Positions 23,724-35,478 of a stretch of DNA of 64,000 bases are shown here, piece after piece; the first letter of the stretch is position 1; each line of letters begins with the position of its first letter. This DNA is from Crotophaga sulcirostris (Eukaryota > Chordata > Aves > Cuculiformes > Crotophagidae): NCBI GenBank assembly GCA_013397455.1, contig VYZB01000015.1, positions 1,528,586 to 1,592,585 of the forward strand, written 5' to 3'. The position numbers and the translations under genes were made by a program. Below the pieces are notes generated by a model. The model saw only the letters and a list, made by a program, of their open reading frames with translations, was not told the origin of the DNA and ran no database searches.

Positions 23724-25324
23724 GGTGTGCGATATAAACAGGACCCATATGAGACTGGAGAGGGCAGGCAAGAAAGGGCAGAAGGATAGCTGACATACTT
23801 CAGTTTTATGAAAACAATAAATAACCTCATGCTTGCACTTTTTCTACACTGCTGTAGCATAGTATATTATGGGAAGGAGAGGAAATATAGAGAAACGGAG
23901 TTGTGCCTTTGTTCGGTATTGCCTATATAAACTTCACAAATAGGCTGGTTACAGGAATACCCATAAAAAATTCTAAACCATTAGCTTAGATATACAAGGG
24001 TTGCAATTTAGTATCACAAGGATCCTGAGTCCTTTCTAAAGTCATGTTTGTCAGGCTGTTTAATGTCTCTACTCTCTTGCACAGCATACATGCTCTCTGG
24101 GTCACTCAGACACTAAACCTTATCCCCTTGAGGATATATCTAGTCCTTCCTCAGTATCTAGGCAGAAAGGGGCTTCACTTTCAGTAGCAGGAAACAACAC
24201 GCTTTCCAGGCAAGTCGTTGAGTGACTTCATTCATATATCTGATTCATCTCAACCTTGACAGCTGTATCTGTGCTAGTTTCTCTGTACTTTTCTATAGTC
24301 AAGGGTGGTAAACCGATACTGGTTAGAAAACAGTTCGTACTTCTGGTGTGGGCAGTTCAAGACCTTTATGTCAATTTAGTGTAAGGACACCTAACTATAT
24401 TTTAAAATAAATCTGCATTTACCACTCAGACCAATTTAAGACTGACAGTGAAGAGTGGTATAGTAATCAGACTCCATCAGACTAAAACCAAGTTCCCTGG
24501 AGTTCTACAACGCTAGTATATGACCACTTAAATCAGTACTTTTTTGGTGTGTGGACTCTCCTTGAAGCTCAGCACCTGTTAGACTGTAAAGCTATTTGCT
24601 CTTCAACCAAATTAGACACTTGAGAGGCTTTACACCATAAAAAGAACACATCTTCCTAATGGTGATAAAAATCAAATGGGGTGTATTTAGCACCAGGGGT
24701 TGACTGTTGGAAAACAGTCATTCTTTCCAGTAGTATTCTTTCTTTATATTAGAAATATTTTACTCTCACTCTTTATTGGTATTATAATTTGTCTCAAGAC
24801 AAAGCAACAAAAACCTTGCTGTAAAGACCTTTCTCTACACTAGAGGTTTCCATTTTTTTATCTTTGCTACTCCTCTTTCAGCTTCACTTATATATCTGAT
24901 GTTTCTCTTCCAAGTACTTATGATCTACCAATATAGTTCTTAATTACGAATTACCTCACAACTTCATAGATATCTGTGTTTTGGGTGGAGGTTGTTCTTG
25001 TTTCAGCCACCTGATTCCATAAAAGAATGCAAGTATATTTCACATGGCTATAAATTGAGAGTTGAATGTTAATCCTCACTAATTTAAATTGATGTCCAAA
25101 TCAGAAGGAAAAAAATATATGGTAGGGTCCCCCATTTTTAGCAGTAAGCATGTGAATACTCTTTCCTTCTTTAACATGTTTCTTTTTGTAGAAATGCTTG
25201 CAGAGATAGTGTACTCAGGTAATAGCTCCAGGAAGTCTCCTGTGATAACCCTAAAAGTGAGTTCCAGCTACACAGAGAATCCAGTTGACAGAAAATGTTT
25301 GGTCTGTCAATGATGAAGGCTTCC

Positions 25325-25655
25325 TGAATACTGGGCTGCATTAGCAAATTCACAGCCAGCATGTTGAGGGAGTGCTGTACCCAGCACTCATGATACCACA
25401 GCTGGAATATCGTGTCAAGGTTCCCCTCTCTGTACAACAGAAAGCAAAGAATTGGAGAGAACCCATCACAGGGTCACCAAAATAATGAGGGAGATGGAGT
25501 ACATGTCATACAAAGAGAGGATGGGTTTGTTCATCTTGTTGAAAAGAAGGCTGATGAAGGATAAGATTTCAGACTTCAACTACCAAAAGGAGGTTAGGGA
25601 GAAACAACCCCTACAGCACAAGAAATTCAGTTTAGCTCTCAACAAAGAATATTAA
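25325..25655 (+). mobile_element. Old CR1 fragment (ORF2 C-terminal region)
   Basis: The start, ATACTGGGCTGCATTAGCAA, corresponds to the CR1 coding block for NAGLY/ILGC-type sequence. It is followed by a worn version of the [31 protein letters not shown] and LFSLEKRRL blocks and finally an equivalent of the KFSLNMRKEY segment near 25615-25655. At least one internal deletion removes the region between the YLK-like block (about 25580) and the KF block. Divergence is higher than in the 27291 and 46871 copies, so it is probably an older subfamily. Confidence 0.8.
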
Positions 25656-27290
25656 CCATGAGCACAGCCAAGTACTGAATCAGGTGTCCAAGAAGTACTG
25701 GAAATTAAGTTCCTTTTTCACTTACTAGGAGTGAGGATAGATCTTTTTTCCCCTCAGTCTTCTACCAAGCAGTTTACACTTAGTTTTTCATTGAACTTTT
25801 TCTTCTTGTGATATCTGATTTGCTTTTATTTTCCATGAGGTATTTTATTTTACTTTTAATTGATATATCAAAAAACATGTGAGGTTAGTGACACATTCAA
25901 TTATCCTGGTTGAACTTATTATTATTTAATACGATATAAAGATCAGAGAGGATCAGGAATCCTTTATTTCCTTTTAATTATCTCTCATCCTCCTGTTCCT
26001 TTATCAGTTTGAATTAGTTTTATCAGTTTCACGCTAGCAATGAACAAAGCAGCAGCATGTCTTAGAGATGAATGTAGTTATTAAAATATCCTGTAATATT
26101 AACATTTTTAGGTACTAAATCCCACTGCACCCTATTGAAGCCCTATCCTAGCTAGTACTTAATATAACCAACAAGAAGCTCTACATTTTGAAAATTTTAA
26201 ATCCTCTAGATATTTAGCTGTGGTTATGGATCCGTTTAGCCTAGGATCTTGAAAATTTAATAGCATTTTACCTCTGGAAGAGGTAAACATGTTAAAAAAA
26301 TATTTTTTTTAAATTAGCATCTTCCTTTCATTCTTTTTTATTTAATATTTCCCCCAAGTTTGTCAGCTACACACATTTCTGCTGTCTTTTAGAGCATGAG
26401 TTACTACAAATCATCCTTTCTTAGGTATATATGTCATTTTCACTCTCCAGAAACCCCAGAGTAGGCGTTGCCTGGGTAGTGATGCCTACAGCAGCCTTTC
26501 TGAGGGATGATAGGACTGCGGTAGATGCAAACTCCTCTGCAGCCAGTATCAATCAAAAATAACAGGGCTGGCACCAGGCACCTCAATAAGCACATGAACA
26601 GACCTTGCAGGTTTTATCACCAAAAACACTGAGATTTTTCAGGGAGTGGTAGAAGTTGCACACCCTTTGGAAAGCTCATGAGATTTTAAAAAGTGCCGTG
26701 AAAATCAGAGTTTTGAAACTCAATAAGCTGCCCCAGGTAAAATAGAAATCCAGCTTGAGAGACTACTATTTTACTTGTGGATATAGAGTGTTTGCTAATA
26801 GATACCTGGTTGATTTACAAATGAAATAAATCACAACATAAAACTTTATTTGTCTTGCTTCTTTGGGGAGTTAAATTTCACACTGCTCCACTGCTGTCTC
26901 TATAGAAGGAGTAATGAAGGCAGGACTGGCTGATTCAAGTGGAAAAGAAAGGAAGTAAAATTAAGAGGGAGGCTTCCACTTGGTCCTTCTCTTACTGGCC
27001 TGTCCTACCTGCAGACTGTGAGTGTCAACAAATGGACTTTGGTTGGGTACTATTTAAAAAGTAAAAGTGGTACAGAGAAACATTCAGATTTCTGAAACTA
27101 TAACTTTCCCAAACTTCCTAATTTCTAAAAATCATCATCTGTGCTAATTACAACCATTTTTTTATTTTCTAAATAATCCACATTTCATTATGTCTCCTAA
27201 ATGCTGTTGTTTGACAGCTAGACATTTAATAAGATTACAGGATTAGCAAAATCAGGGATATTTTCCTCCTGGCACTCACGAATGACTCAA
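25656..27290. other. Unique AT-rich non-coding DNA
   Basis: No gene or transposon recognised. A 16-bp A/T palindrome core lies near 26294-26309. Confidence 0.55.
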
Positions 27291-28420
27291 TCGTAGAATC
27301 ATAAAACCACAGAATCATAGAATGGTTTGGATTGTCAGGGACCTTAAAGATCATCTAGTTCCAACCCCCCTGCCATGGGCAGGGACAACTTCTGCTAGGA
27401 GAGGTTGCTCAAAGCCTCTTCCAACTTGGCCTTGAACACCTCCACGTTCTCTGAGCAATACGTCTCAGTGTCTCACCACCCTCAAGGTGAAGAATTTCTT
27501 CCCTATATCTAATCTAAATCTACCCTCTTTGAGTTTAAAGCCACTACCCCTTGTCCTGTCACTACATGCCCATGTGAAAAGTCCCTCCCCAGCTTTCTTG
27601 TAGGCCCCCTTTAAGTACTGGAAGGCTGCTACGAGGCCTTCCTGGAGCCTTATTATCTCCAGGCTGAACAAACTCTCAGCCTTCATAGGAGAGCTGACCA
27701 TCTTTGTGGCCCTCCTCTGGACTTCCTTTAACAGGTCCATGTCCTTCTTATGCTGGAGGCCACAGAGCTGAATGCAATACTCCAGTTGGGATCTCACAAA
27801 ATCAGAGTAGAGGGGTAGAATCACCTTCCTCAACCTGCTAGGAATGCTTCTTTTGATGCAGCCCAGGATATTGTTGGCTCTCTGGGCTGTGAGCACACAT
27901 TGCCAGCTCCTGTTGAGCTTCTCATCAACCAACATGCCCAGGTCTTTCTCTTCAGGACTACCCTCAATTCATTCTCCACCCAGCCTGTATTTGTGCTTTG
28001 GATTGATCTGACCCAGGTGCAGGACCTTGCAATTGGTCTTGTTGAACTTCATGAGGCTTGCACAAGCCCACCTCTTAAGCCTGTCAGGGTCCCTCTGGAT
28101 GGCATCCCTTGCCTCCAGCATGTCAACCGCACCACACAGCTTGGTGTCATGTACAAACGTGCTGGGACTGCGATCACTTCCACTGCCTATGTTGCTGACA
28201 AAGATGATAAACAGCACTGGTCCCAATATTGACCTCTGAGGAGTGCCACTCATCACTGGTCTCCACTTGGACATCGAGTTGTTGACAGCAACACCTTGAG
28301 TGTGACCATTCAGCCAACTCTTTGTCTACTGAGTGGTCCATCCATCAAATCCATATCTCTCCAAGTCAGAGACAAGGATGTCATGCAGGACAGTGTCAAA
28401 TGCTTTGCACGTGTCCACAT
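27291..28420 (-). mobile_element. CR1 LINE, 1.1-kb 5'-truncated copy
   Basis: On the minus strand the element begins inside the reverse transcriptase domain at about 28420 ([11 protein letters not shown] block). It continues through the rest of the palm, the C-terminal domain and the 3' UTR, and ends in degenerate TCATAGAA-type octamer repeats at 27291-27325. The 3' UTR carries the CCTGCCATGGGCAGGG motif typical of common avian CR1. The copy lies in the same orientation as the one at 46871 and aligns with it over nearly its whole length. Confidence 0.96.
27405..28418 (-). pseudogene. CR1 reverse transcriptase remnant, inactivated
   Basis: In order on the minus strand are [11 protein letters not shown]...[10 protein letters not shown] (about 28345-28400), a SKWRPVMSG..RSILGPVLF block (about 28214-28270), the catalytic loop at 28146-28157, and a C-terminal domain with VQRRATKM and FKLKEGRFRLDIGKKFF (27465-27935). 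The loop reads FVHD where CR1 enzymes have FADD, so the first metal-binding aspartate is now histidine. In-frame stops break the frame, including two at conserved Trp positions: the one in GGEW near 27965 and the one after VVRH near 27465. No endonuclease part is present. It cannot encode an active enzyme. Confidence 0.92.
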
Positions 28421-31400
28421 TTCTTCTTGCAGCAGCCATAGAAAAATGAGGGCAAAATAGTATCAGAATAACAGAGTAACATATTTTAAGAACACATAAT
28501 AACAATTTTTTTAAAGATCTAGTGAAATTGCTTGTAAAATTAAAACTCGTGCTTTTTTGTCTGGAGGTTTTCAAAAAAGAGAACATGGTAAGAATATAAA
28601 AGACTGTGGCAGGTCTCTAAGACAGGAATTTCCGAAATGATGAGAACTGACCTGTCAATCTGCACAGTCATTGATACAAAATGCTCACTGATTTTCCTGG
28701 GAAATACCTATCCTAGTGCACAGAATTCCACACTTTCTTCTACAGAATGGTTCCACTGTGGACCTCCTACATAAAAAAGACGGAAGACAAGGAAAGGGAA
28801 GGCAAGGCAAGGCAAGGTAAAGTGGATCTCTAGCCTTTCTGGATTGGAGCAGCTCTGTCAGCCTGGAGCATAACAGGTAACTATATGACTATTGGCACAG
28901 CTCCAGAAGACAGATCCAGGAAACACTGGGTTTTGTGAAAATTGAATAACTACTAAAAGATGTCAAGACATGAAAGAAATCAGTAGAAGTCAAAACCATG
29001 TGCAAGACATTGGACATGTTTCCTTGCTCTTAGTCTATTTTCCCCTGTATTTTTGTGAAGCCATATGGGCAAAATCTGGATTCCTTTTCTGTTGAGCTAA
29101 TAATAATATTAATGAAACATTGTTATTTTATTCCTAAAAAACCACTAGGAGATTTGCGTGTCTGAGGAAAAGCTCAAGGCAGTCCTAGTCCTATGTGTCC
29201 ACCTGAAGAGATTTCAGAACACGTAATTACTGTCTGTATCTTAGGTCAGAAAGTCTTTCAGGTGGCCTTCAACCCATTCCTTCATTCATAATGAATCGTA
29301 ATGAGAAAAATTAACACCTATAGAGCAGTTATACTGAGCAGAATCTAAGCCATGGCTTCCCATGTCTCACTAGAAGTGGAAACTAATATATCACTCCTGA
29401 CAGATTTATTGTGGTTTTAAGGAAAAATATAATAACTTTCTGCTCATTTTATCATTTTGTCTTCTTCAAACAGATTGCCTCTTCACTGAATGGTAAAGCT
29501 ACTTGAGTAATATTAGTAGATAAATTTTCCAGTGAATCTGCTTTTGTTTTAATGTAATAATTTATTTGATGAGACTTTTGGGGAATGTTATGTATGTTAT
29601 TGGAAACTACCTTGCAAACCATGTGTCTAAACAAACCTCAACCCATGATTTATCAGTAATCTATGGATGGAAAAATTTCAGTTGATTCCTCTGTTACGAA
29701 GTCATATGAAATTGTTGCTGTACATTAATTTTTTAAAAATTTTGTATAACTGCATAAAACAAATCCATTTCCTTTTGAAATAAATCTAATTTAGATTAAA
29801 CTTTAAGTTTCATCAAATGTATTTTCTTTATTAAATAAATCATTGCTACAGACTTGAAGTTAACTTCCAATATATATTTGTATTATCAGGTTAAGCTAAG
29901 AAAATTGCAATGTCCAATCCTAGCATGATTAGGAATTTTTTTCTAAAAAAGCAACCAAACAAAAAAAACCCAAAACACCACACAATTCTTACTGTCATTA
30001 CACATTCACTTTTAGTGAATTGTTTGTTATCTTCCTAAAGAATATACCTACTTTGGAAATAGTCAGAATTTCTCATTTTAACAGAAGAAAACTCCGTGTC
30101 ACTCCTGAGATTTACACCGACAATTCAAATGTGTTCTTTTAAAGTCATTTCATCAGGGGTCCTTCTTCCTCCATTGTAATTCTCAGAGGTGAATGCTTTT
30201 GCTTGTAGTTCACTGCAGACTTGTTGGCATTACCTGTTCCTATTGTTACTGTGCAGTTGCAATATTGCTGACTGTGACCCTTACACTGCCCGCAGCCAGT
30301 CACAGAACTGGAGACGGGCAAATCAAACTTTTAAAAAATAATAAAGTCAGGCAGCATCAAATGAACAGCCTGTCTCCACAGCAGAAGGGTGGTTTATTTT
30401 AGTGGTTTTCAGAGACGAAAGTGAATTTTAGCAACAGACTATCCTTGTAATACAAAGAGGTAGGAAGAAGTAAGCGAAACCCAAAGATTACTCTGCTCCG
30501 AAGATGTTTCAAGGAGAAAGAACCAGAGAGTGCAAGTGTTGTTATACTACACATAAACAGAGGGTAAGGAATCACACAAACACAAAGCAGACATACATCA
30601 TGGCTATTTTGCCTTAATGTGGTGGTGTTTTTTTCCAGCCCAATAGCCAGTAAAATTTATGCGGAAAGATTCAGTGTCTTTCACTGCCTTCTTCTCCAAA
30701 AAAAAAGCCCGTTTCACTTACACATGAGAGAAGAGGCAGAGAAATCCAAACTGCTCTTTTATTTTGAGAGTAACTAAATTAAAAAGGTTCCAGTCTAGCC
30801 AAGTTTAAATCATATTACAGCTTTTAAATTATTATTTTTAACAGTCTAAAATGTTTATAAACCTTCTGCATGTGTCCTGCTGTCTTGCTAACCCTCAGCC
30901 TCAATTACTGCATTATGGAGAAAGCGCTTTAGCAGCAGGATGTAGTGCTCTATTCTAAATACAGGCCCCCAACTGAGGTTACTATATGTGTAACAGCATA
31001 TACCATGCCTTTTTGATGGCACAAGAAAATTCCTGGGAGTTTTATTCCTTGCAAGATTATCTGCTGAAAGAGAGAGAGTAATAGCACTTATACAGTTGTA
31101 CGTGGTGGGTTATAAACATGTTTATGTGCTACTCAAGTGCTCCAAGTGCAGCTGGAACCTAAAAGGGCAGGAACCGAGTTAGCAGAAATCAGTTCATTCC
31201 ATTATAGGTTTGGGTGGTTGGTGTTGAGCATACTGTAAATCTACCCCAATTTCCTCTCTGCCTAATTGAAGAATGGCCTGCAAATCTCTGATTGCTATAA
31301 ATATCAACGAGGGAAATCATTATTTAGACTGCAAACAGGGAAAAACCACCTAGAAAAAATGCAGAAATGTCAAATATAGACCACATATATGAAACTATTT

Positions 31401-34400
31401 CCTGATCTTGAGGATCCTTTAGAATGTTTGGGGTTTTTTTTCTGAGAAAAGGAGTAGGAAATCTTGTTGTGGAACTATTAAAATTCAAAGGGACAAATGG
31501 GAAAAAACGTCTAAGACAGACTCCTGAGCTGTGAATGAGAAAAATAAATGGGTCTGAGTAGGAGGGAGTTTGCTACTGATTTATTTTTCCCATCTCCATG
31601 TTCCACAGTCTTGTCTAAAGAAAAGTAACACAATCGTCACCAACTGAGAAAATTATAGAAGTGAAAGCTACTGTGCACAGGGCCTGTTCCAGGTGCAGCG
31701 TATGATCCGTGGCACCAGGTAATTCACCTGCTCAGTGAAGGAAATCAGTCTCTCCTTGTAAAACTGTGAGATCTTTGGATTAATTCTGAAGCAAAATATG
31801 AATTTTACAATTGAAAATAAATTGAAGTACCCAACGCTTGGTAGAGATGGATACCTGGAGATCATTTCCACCACTCTCTCATTATGCTCAAACAGTTATC
31901 ATTTAATCCTCCTATTCTACCTCAGTGTGGGTGTTTCTGTTAAGTAGATTACAGTGAGAGTTCTGGGAATTTTTAAAGGATGTTTTAAAAAGGTGTTCAA
32001 TAATCGTGTTGTTTGTGTACTCATTCTCATACCTTAGAGATGACAGGTTTGGACTGCTCCTTTATATCTGCTATGCCAATAAAATAGAATAAATCTGGAG
32101 ATAAAAACAAGGAAAGAGATTTGTGGTGTCAGAAACTGAAGAATGTCCTTTATTTTGAGTTATTATTTTGCATGACAGATTTAAAAAACAAAATCAAAGA
32201 TGGGTTCTTACATTTTAAAAAGTCCTTTTTTCTGAGGAAGGTGGATATTTAAATATTCATGAGAACCTTTTATGTAGAGCTCTGTGTTCTTGTTCAGCCT
32301 TGTCACTAGTCAGAAAAGGTCAAAAATTTGTGGTCAAAATTTCAGCTACACATTGTCTACATCTGACACTACTTTCTATGGCAAAGGATAATCTTTGGTT
32401 TCTGTGTGAATACTATTGAAAGATTCTAGGGGGACAGTTGGCAAGAAAGCATAACTTTTTCCAGTGTCCTATAACTAGCTGGAGAAATAGCAGATTCACC
32501 AACAAAATCGGAATATAAAGAATTCAGTGTTCCTCTTTAGGTTTCACCATTAAGTGTTATTCAAACTGCTAAGATAATTCCAGAGGCAGAGATGACAAAG
32601 AAAGAAAGTTCTTATTTTCTTCTGGGTTCAATTATCTCTATTATCCACACAAAAGATTTGTTATTAAAAGGTGAGGCTTTTGACAAGGTGAGGGGTCAAT
32701 TCAGTAACAAAAGGCATAGCTTGCATCTACAAGAACAGCTGTTGTAAAGACAAAAAAATATGAGTATATGTAACAGACTACATAGACTGTTATACATAAA
32801 TTATATGATTTACAGTTAAATAATATGCATTCATTCATAATTATCTAAAAACATAACATTGCATATGCATTTAATATTATTAAATATTGAAGAACAAGAA
32901 TGATGTGTTCTTACTCTCTTCTTATAAACAATACTTAAGAGGATTGTAATGTGTCCATAAGTGATATAAATAGTTGTGTACCAGAAATTCTGGAAAAGCA
33001 GCTCCCCTGCCCATCAACATGGCAGTGAAAGAGTTGTGATAGTAACCTGCAGGGACTTGAGGGCTGGGGTTCAAGCATATTATGTATCACATCACCGCAG
33101 GCCAGAGAGTATTCTTGGCTGGTGCTGATGTTCAAGACCAGGCTGGTGCTGTGTCACTCACTTTCACAGACAAGATAGTATTGGTGGAACAATTTGGGAA
33201 GGAAGGTACTGTTAAACACACTGAAGTATAGGGACTAGCTCTTTCCAAGAGACAGAAGAGCCCAACATTATGCAGTCACACTGAAACCATTGTGAACTCA
33301 AATGCCATAATTCAGAAACATATATTTACTAAGCTGAAATAGGTTAAAGAGCAAACAGCATCTGAAGACATAGCAATCCCAAAGGAAACAAACAAATCTG
33401 TTTCAATTAGCATTTAGATTAGGTTTAAAATTTTCTTTTACCCTCTGTGACTCAGCACTTAGGCCAGAGTATGGCTCCTAAATGAGTATCTTGGTTGTCA
33501 CAAGATCCTTACGTTCTCATATGAAAATGTAGTGATTTCATTTTTCGTACACCATAGGCCTTTCTTTGGCATTTGCTCAAATTCAGGATTTTTTCCTCTT
33601 TCCTATAGAGGTATTTCTTGGGATACATTTTCAGTTTATGCTTAAGGAGATCTAACTAGTGTCTGTGATAAAAAAGATGGGGCTTTCCTCTCTTTACTCT
33701 GTCCAAGGGCAATGGGTTTCTGCCCATTCCTCACATTGTATTTAGTATTTGTGCAATCACAAGAAGGGCTGGCTCTCCTAAAAAAAACATGCTCTTTTTT
33801 GCAAGATCTCCAAGTTCACCACTTCATCATGCAACCATATAATCTCTAGGTCTCTTGCCAAAGCAACAGGCAAAACTGTATACCTGGAGTGGAGGCAGTA
33901 TATCATGGTTACATGAAACATAACATGACTCTGCATCTTTATTCCTTAGGTCAATCTGAAAGGAGTTATGACCTGCTTGCTACTCAGCCTGCAACTTGGA
34001 AAATGCTTATATTGTTGGCCATAGTCCTACTAAGGCTCTAGATAACTAGATAAACTAAAGTATAAACCTACTGATCAGTAAAAAAGTGATATTTTTCTTA
34101 TTCTCCAGTCATCTGGCCCTCCCATGTTCCTAATGTGTGCCCTCAAGGTTTGCCAGAGCCAGTGCAAGCTATTCACTACACTCTACTGTAAGACGGTTGA
34201 TCTCACAGGCTGGCCAAGGTTAACCTGTGAAAAATGGCTTTTCTTTTGCATTACCAAAATGAGTTGTGTCAGTGAAGAGTCTCAAGAGCATCAAAGGTTT
34301 CACTGAAATGAAGCAGAGAAAGAACTCACAGAGGCAGATGCTGCTTTTATCTGAAAGTTGTTGAGCACTGACTTCTCGACACTAGTTGCCGCCTTCTGAT

Positions 34401-34555
34401 GTTCAAATCACAAGTGGTGTTTTAGAACAGCATAAAAGAAACGTCTAAACAAACTGCCTCATGATTTCCGAAACATTTGTTATGTTGACCAAAATGACTC
34501 TTGAAATTCACCCTCAATTCACATATGGTTTCATCTATCCCTGAAGTTGTATTTT
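28421..34555. other. Unique AT-rich non-coding DNA
   Basis: About 6.1 kb with no gene or transposon recognised. It contains a short pentamer array at 28786-28820, a 7-bp hairpin at 30004-30020, and a short imperfect direct repeat of GGCTGGTGCTG at 33117 and 33141. Open frames are short and uninformative. Confidence 0.55.
28786..28820 (+). repeat. Pentamer microsatellite (GGCAA)n
   Basis: Seven consecutive pentamers of the type GGCAA, three exact (28801-28815) and four with one or two changes on the flanks. Confidence 0.75.
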
Positions 34556-34578
34556 GGGGCAGGGGTGGGGATGGGGGG
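34556..34578 (+). other. Strong G-quadruplex motif
   Basis: Four G-runs of at least four bases (34556-34559, 34562-34565, 34567-34570, 34573-34578) are separated by loops of 2, 1 and 2 bases. Short loops and long runs are the pattern known to give very stable parallel quadruplexes. The surrounding DNA is otherwise AT-rich. No gene is nearby to suggest a promoter role. Confidence 0.7.
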
Positions 34579-35254
34579 TGGAAAGCATTTTCTCTAAAAC
34601 ATTAAAAATTTGCTCTCCTCTTCTCTTCTCCCAGAGATCCACATTATCTCTTTTACACAATTTGTGTAAAGAATTTCTCTGGAAGTGCATCTTCACACCT
34701 TTGGCAGGTTAAATGCAGGATTCCCAGCATGACAGTTGACACTGCCTCTGGAAAGCTTTGTACTTTGATAGCTCAGGAGGACAGAACTAATACTGCCCTT
34801 GACTGGCAAACTTATCATGGATTGTCTTGATTTTCTTCTGCATACAGTGTAATGTCAGCTAGCTTAAATTTACTAAAAAGACTGACTGCATGAATGTCAA
34901 ATCTGCAAACAAAAAGAAAGACCACATGCATTAAAGAGACAACATTTGTCTAAATTCAGTAGTGGATCTAGGAATATAGGAGTTGACTAATACAATATAA
35001 AGTTCAGAGCATGAGGCAAGGGGATAAGCAAGGCAACAGAAGGATACAGAAAGTGCAAAAGAAATCCTTTGTTCCTCTTTTAAAAGAATCCTGCCTAATG
35101 TGACTCATATAAATTAAAAACGTCATTGGATATCCAACAGTGCCTGTAAAACTTTGCAGGTGGTTGAAATGTATTTGCTCACTAAAACAAGTTGCATTCT
35201 AAATGTAAAGACAAACATCTTTCTTGGTAGAAAGCTTTAACACTTTGGCAGCTC
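34579..35254. other. Unique AT-rich non-coding DNA
   Basis: Nothing recognised between the G-quadruplex motif and the MIR-like relic. Confidence 0.55.
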
Positions 35255-35478
35255 TTTAGCTTTTCAGAGTCCTGTAAAAACATTAACACCGGAGTGTTGA
35301 CTCCTGTGAAGTAGGCAAATATTATTATCTTCCTTTCATACATGGGCAACTTGTGAGACAGAGGCTGTGGCTTGCCCAGGCTCGAGACCACACAGCAAGC
35401 TGGTGGAAGAGCCAGCACTAAGATTCAAGCATTCCTGGATCCCAGCCTAGTGCACAATCCACTAGACAGCCTGTCTGC
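35255..35478 (+). mobile_element. Ancient MIR-like SINE relic
   Basis: The order of elements matches the core and 3' part of the MIR / amniote CORE-SINE family. There is a TGTGAAGTAGGCAAATATTATT stretch (GAGGTAGGTACTATTATT in the family), then an A/T-rich exponent of the CCCATTTTACAGATG block, and ACTTGTGAGACAGAGGCTG. Next come CTTGCCCAGG..ACCACACAGCAAG (35370-35399) and a GGAAGAGCCAGCACTAAGATTCAAGC block. The end reads CCCAGCCTAGTGCACAATCCACTAGACAGCCTGTCTG. MIR-type copies in birds predate the avian radiation, so this degree of readability is notable. The tRNA-like head is not readable. The 3' end resembles that of L2-type LINEs, the presumed source of its retroposition machinery. Confidence 0.75.

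Larger units (their letters stand above)
19126..25324. other. Unique AT-rich non-coding DNA
   Basis: About 6.2 kb without recognised genes or transposons. Minor features are a T-rich CTTTTG-like stretch near 19370-19430, a 22-bp perfect palindrome (20225-20246), a (CA)7 run (23710-23723) and a donor-like GTAAGG after an 84-codon open frame near 22888. The 129-codon minus-strand frame at 22248-22637 has no recognisable content. Confidence 0.5.

Noticed and set aside
27900..28239. Plus-strand open frames of 110 and 70 codons
   Set aside because: Antisense to the CR1 reverse transcriptase remnant; the matching antisense frame at 47453-47827 shows they are a by-product of CR1 coding sequence.
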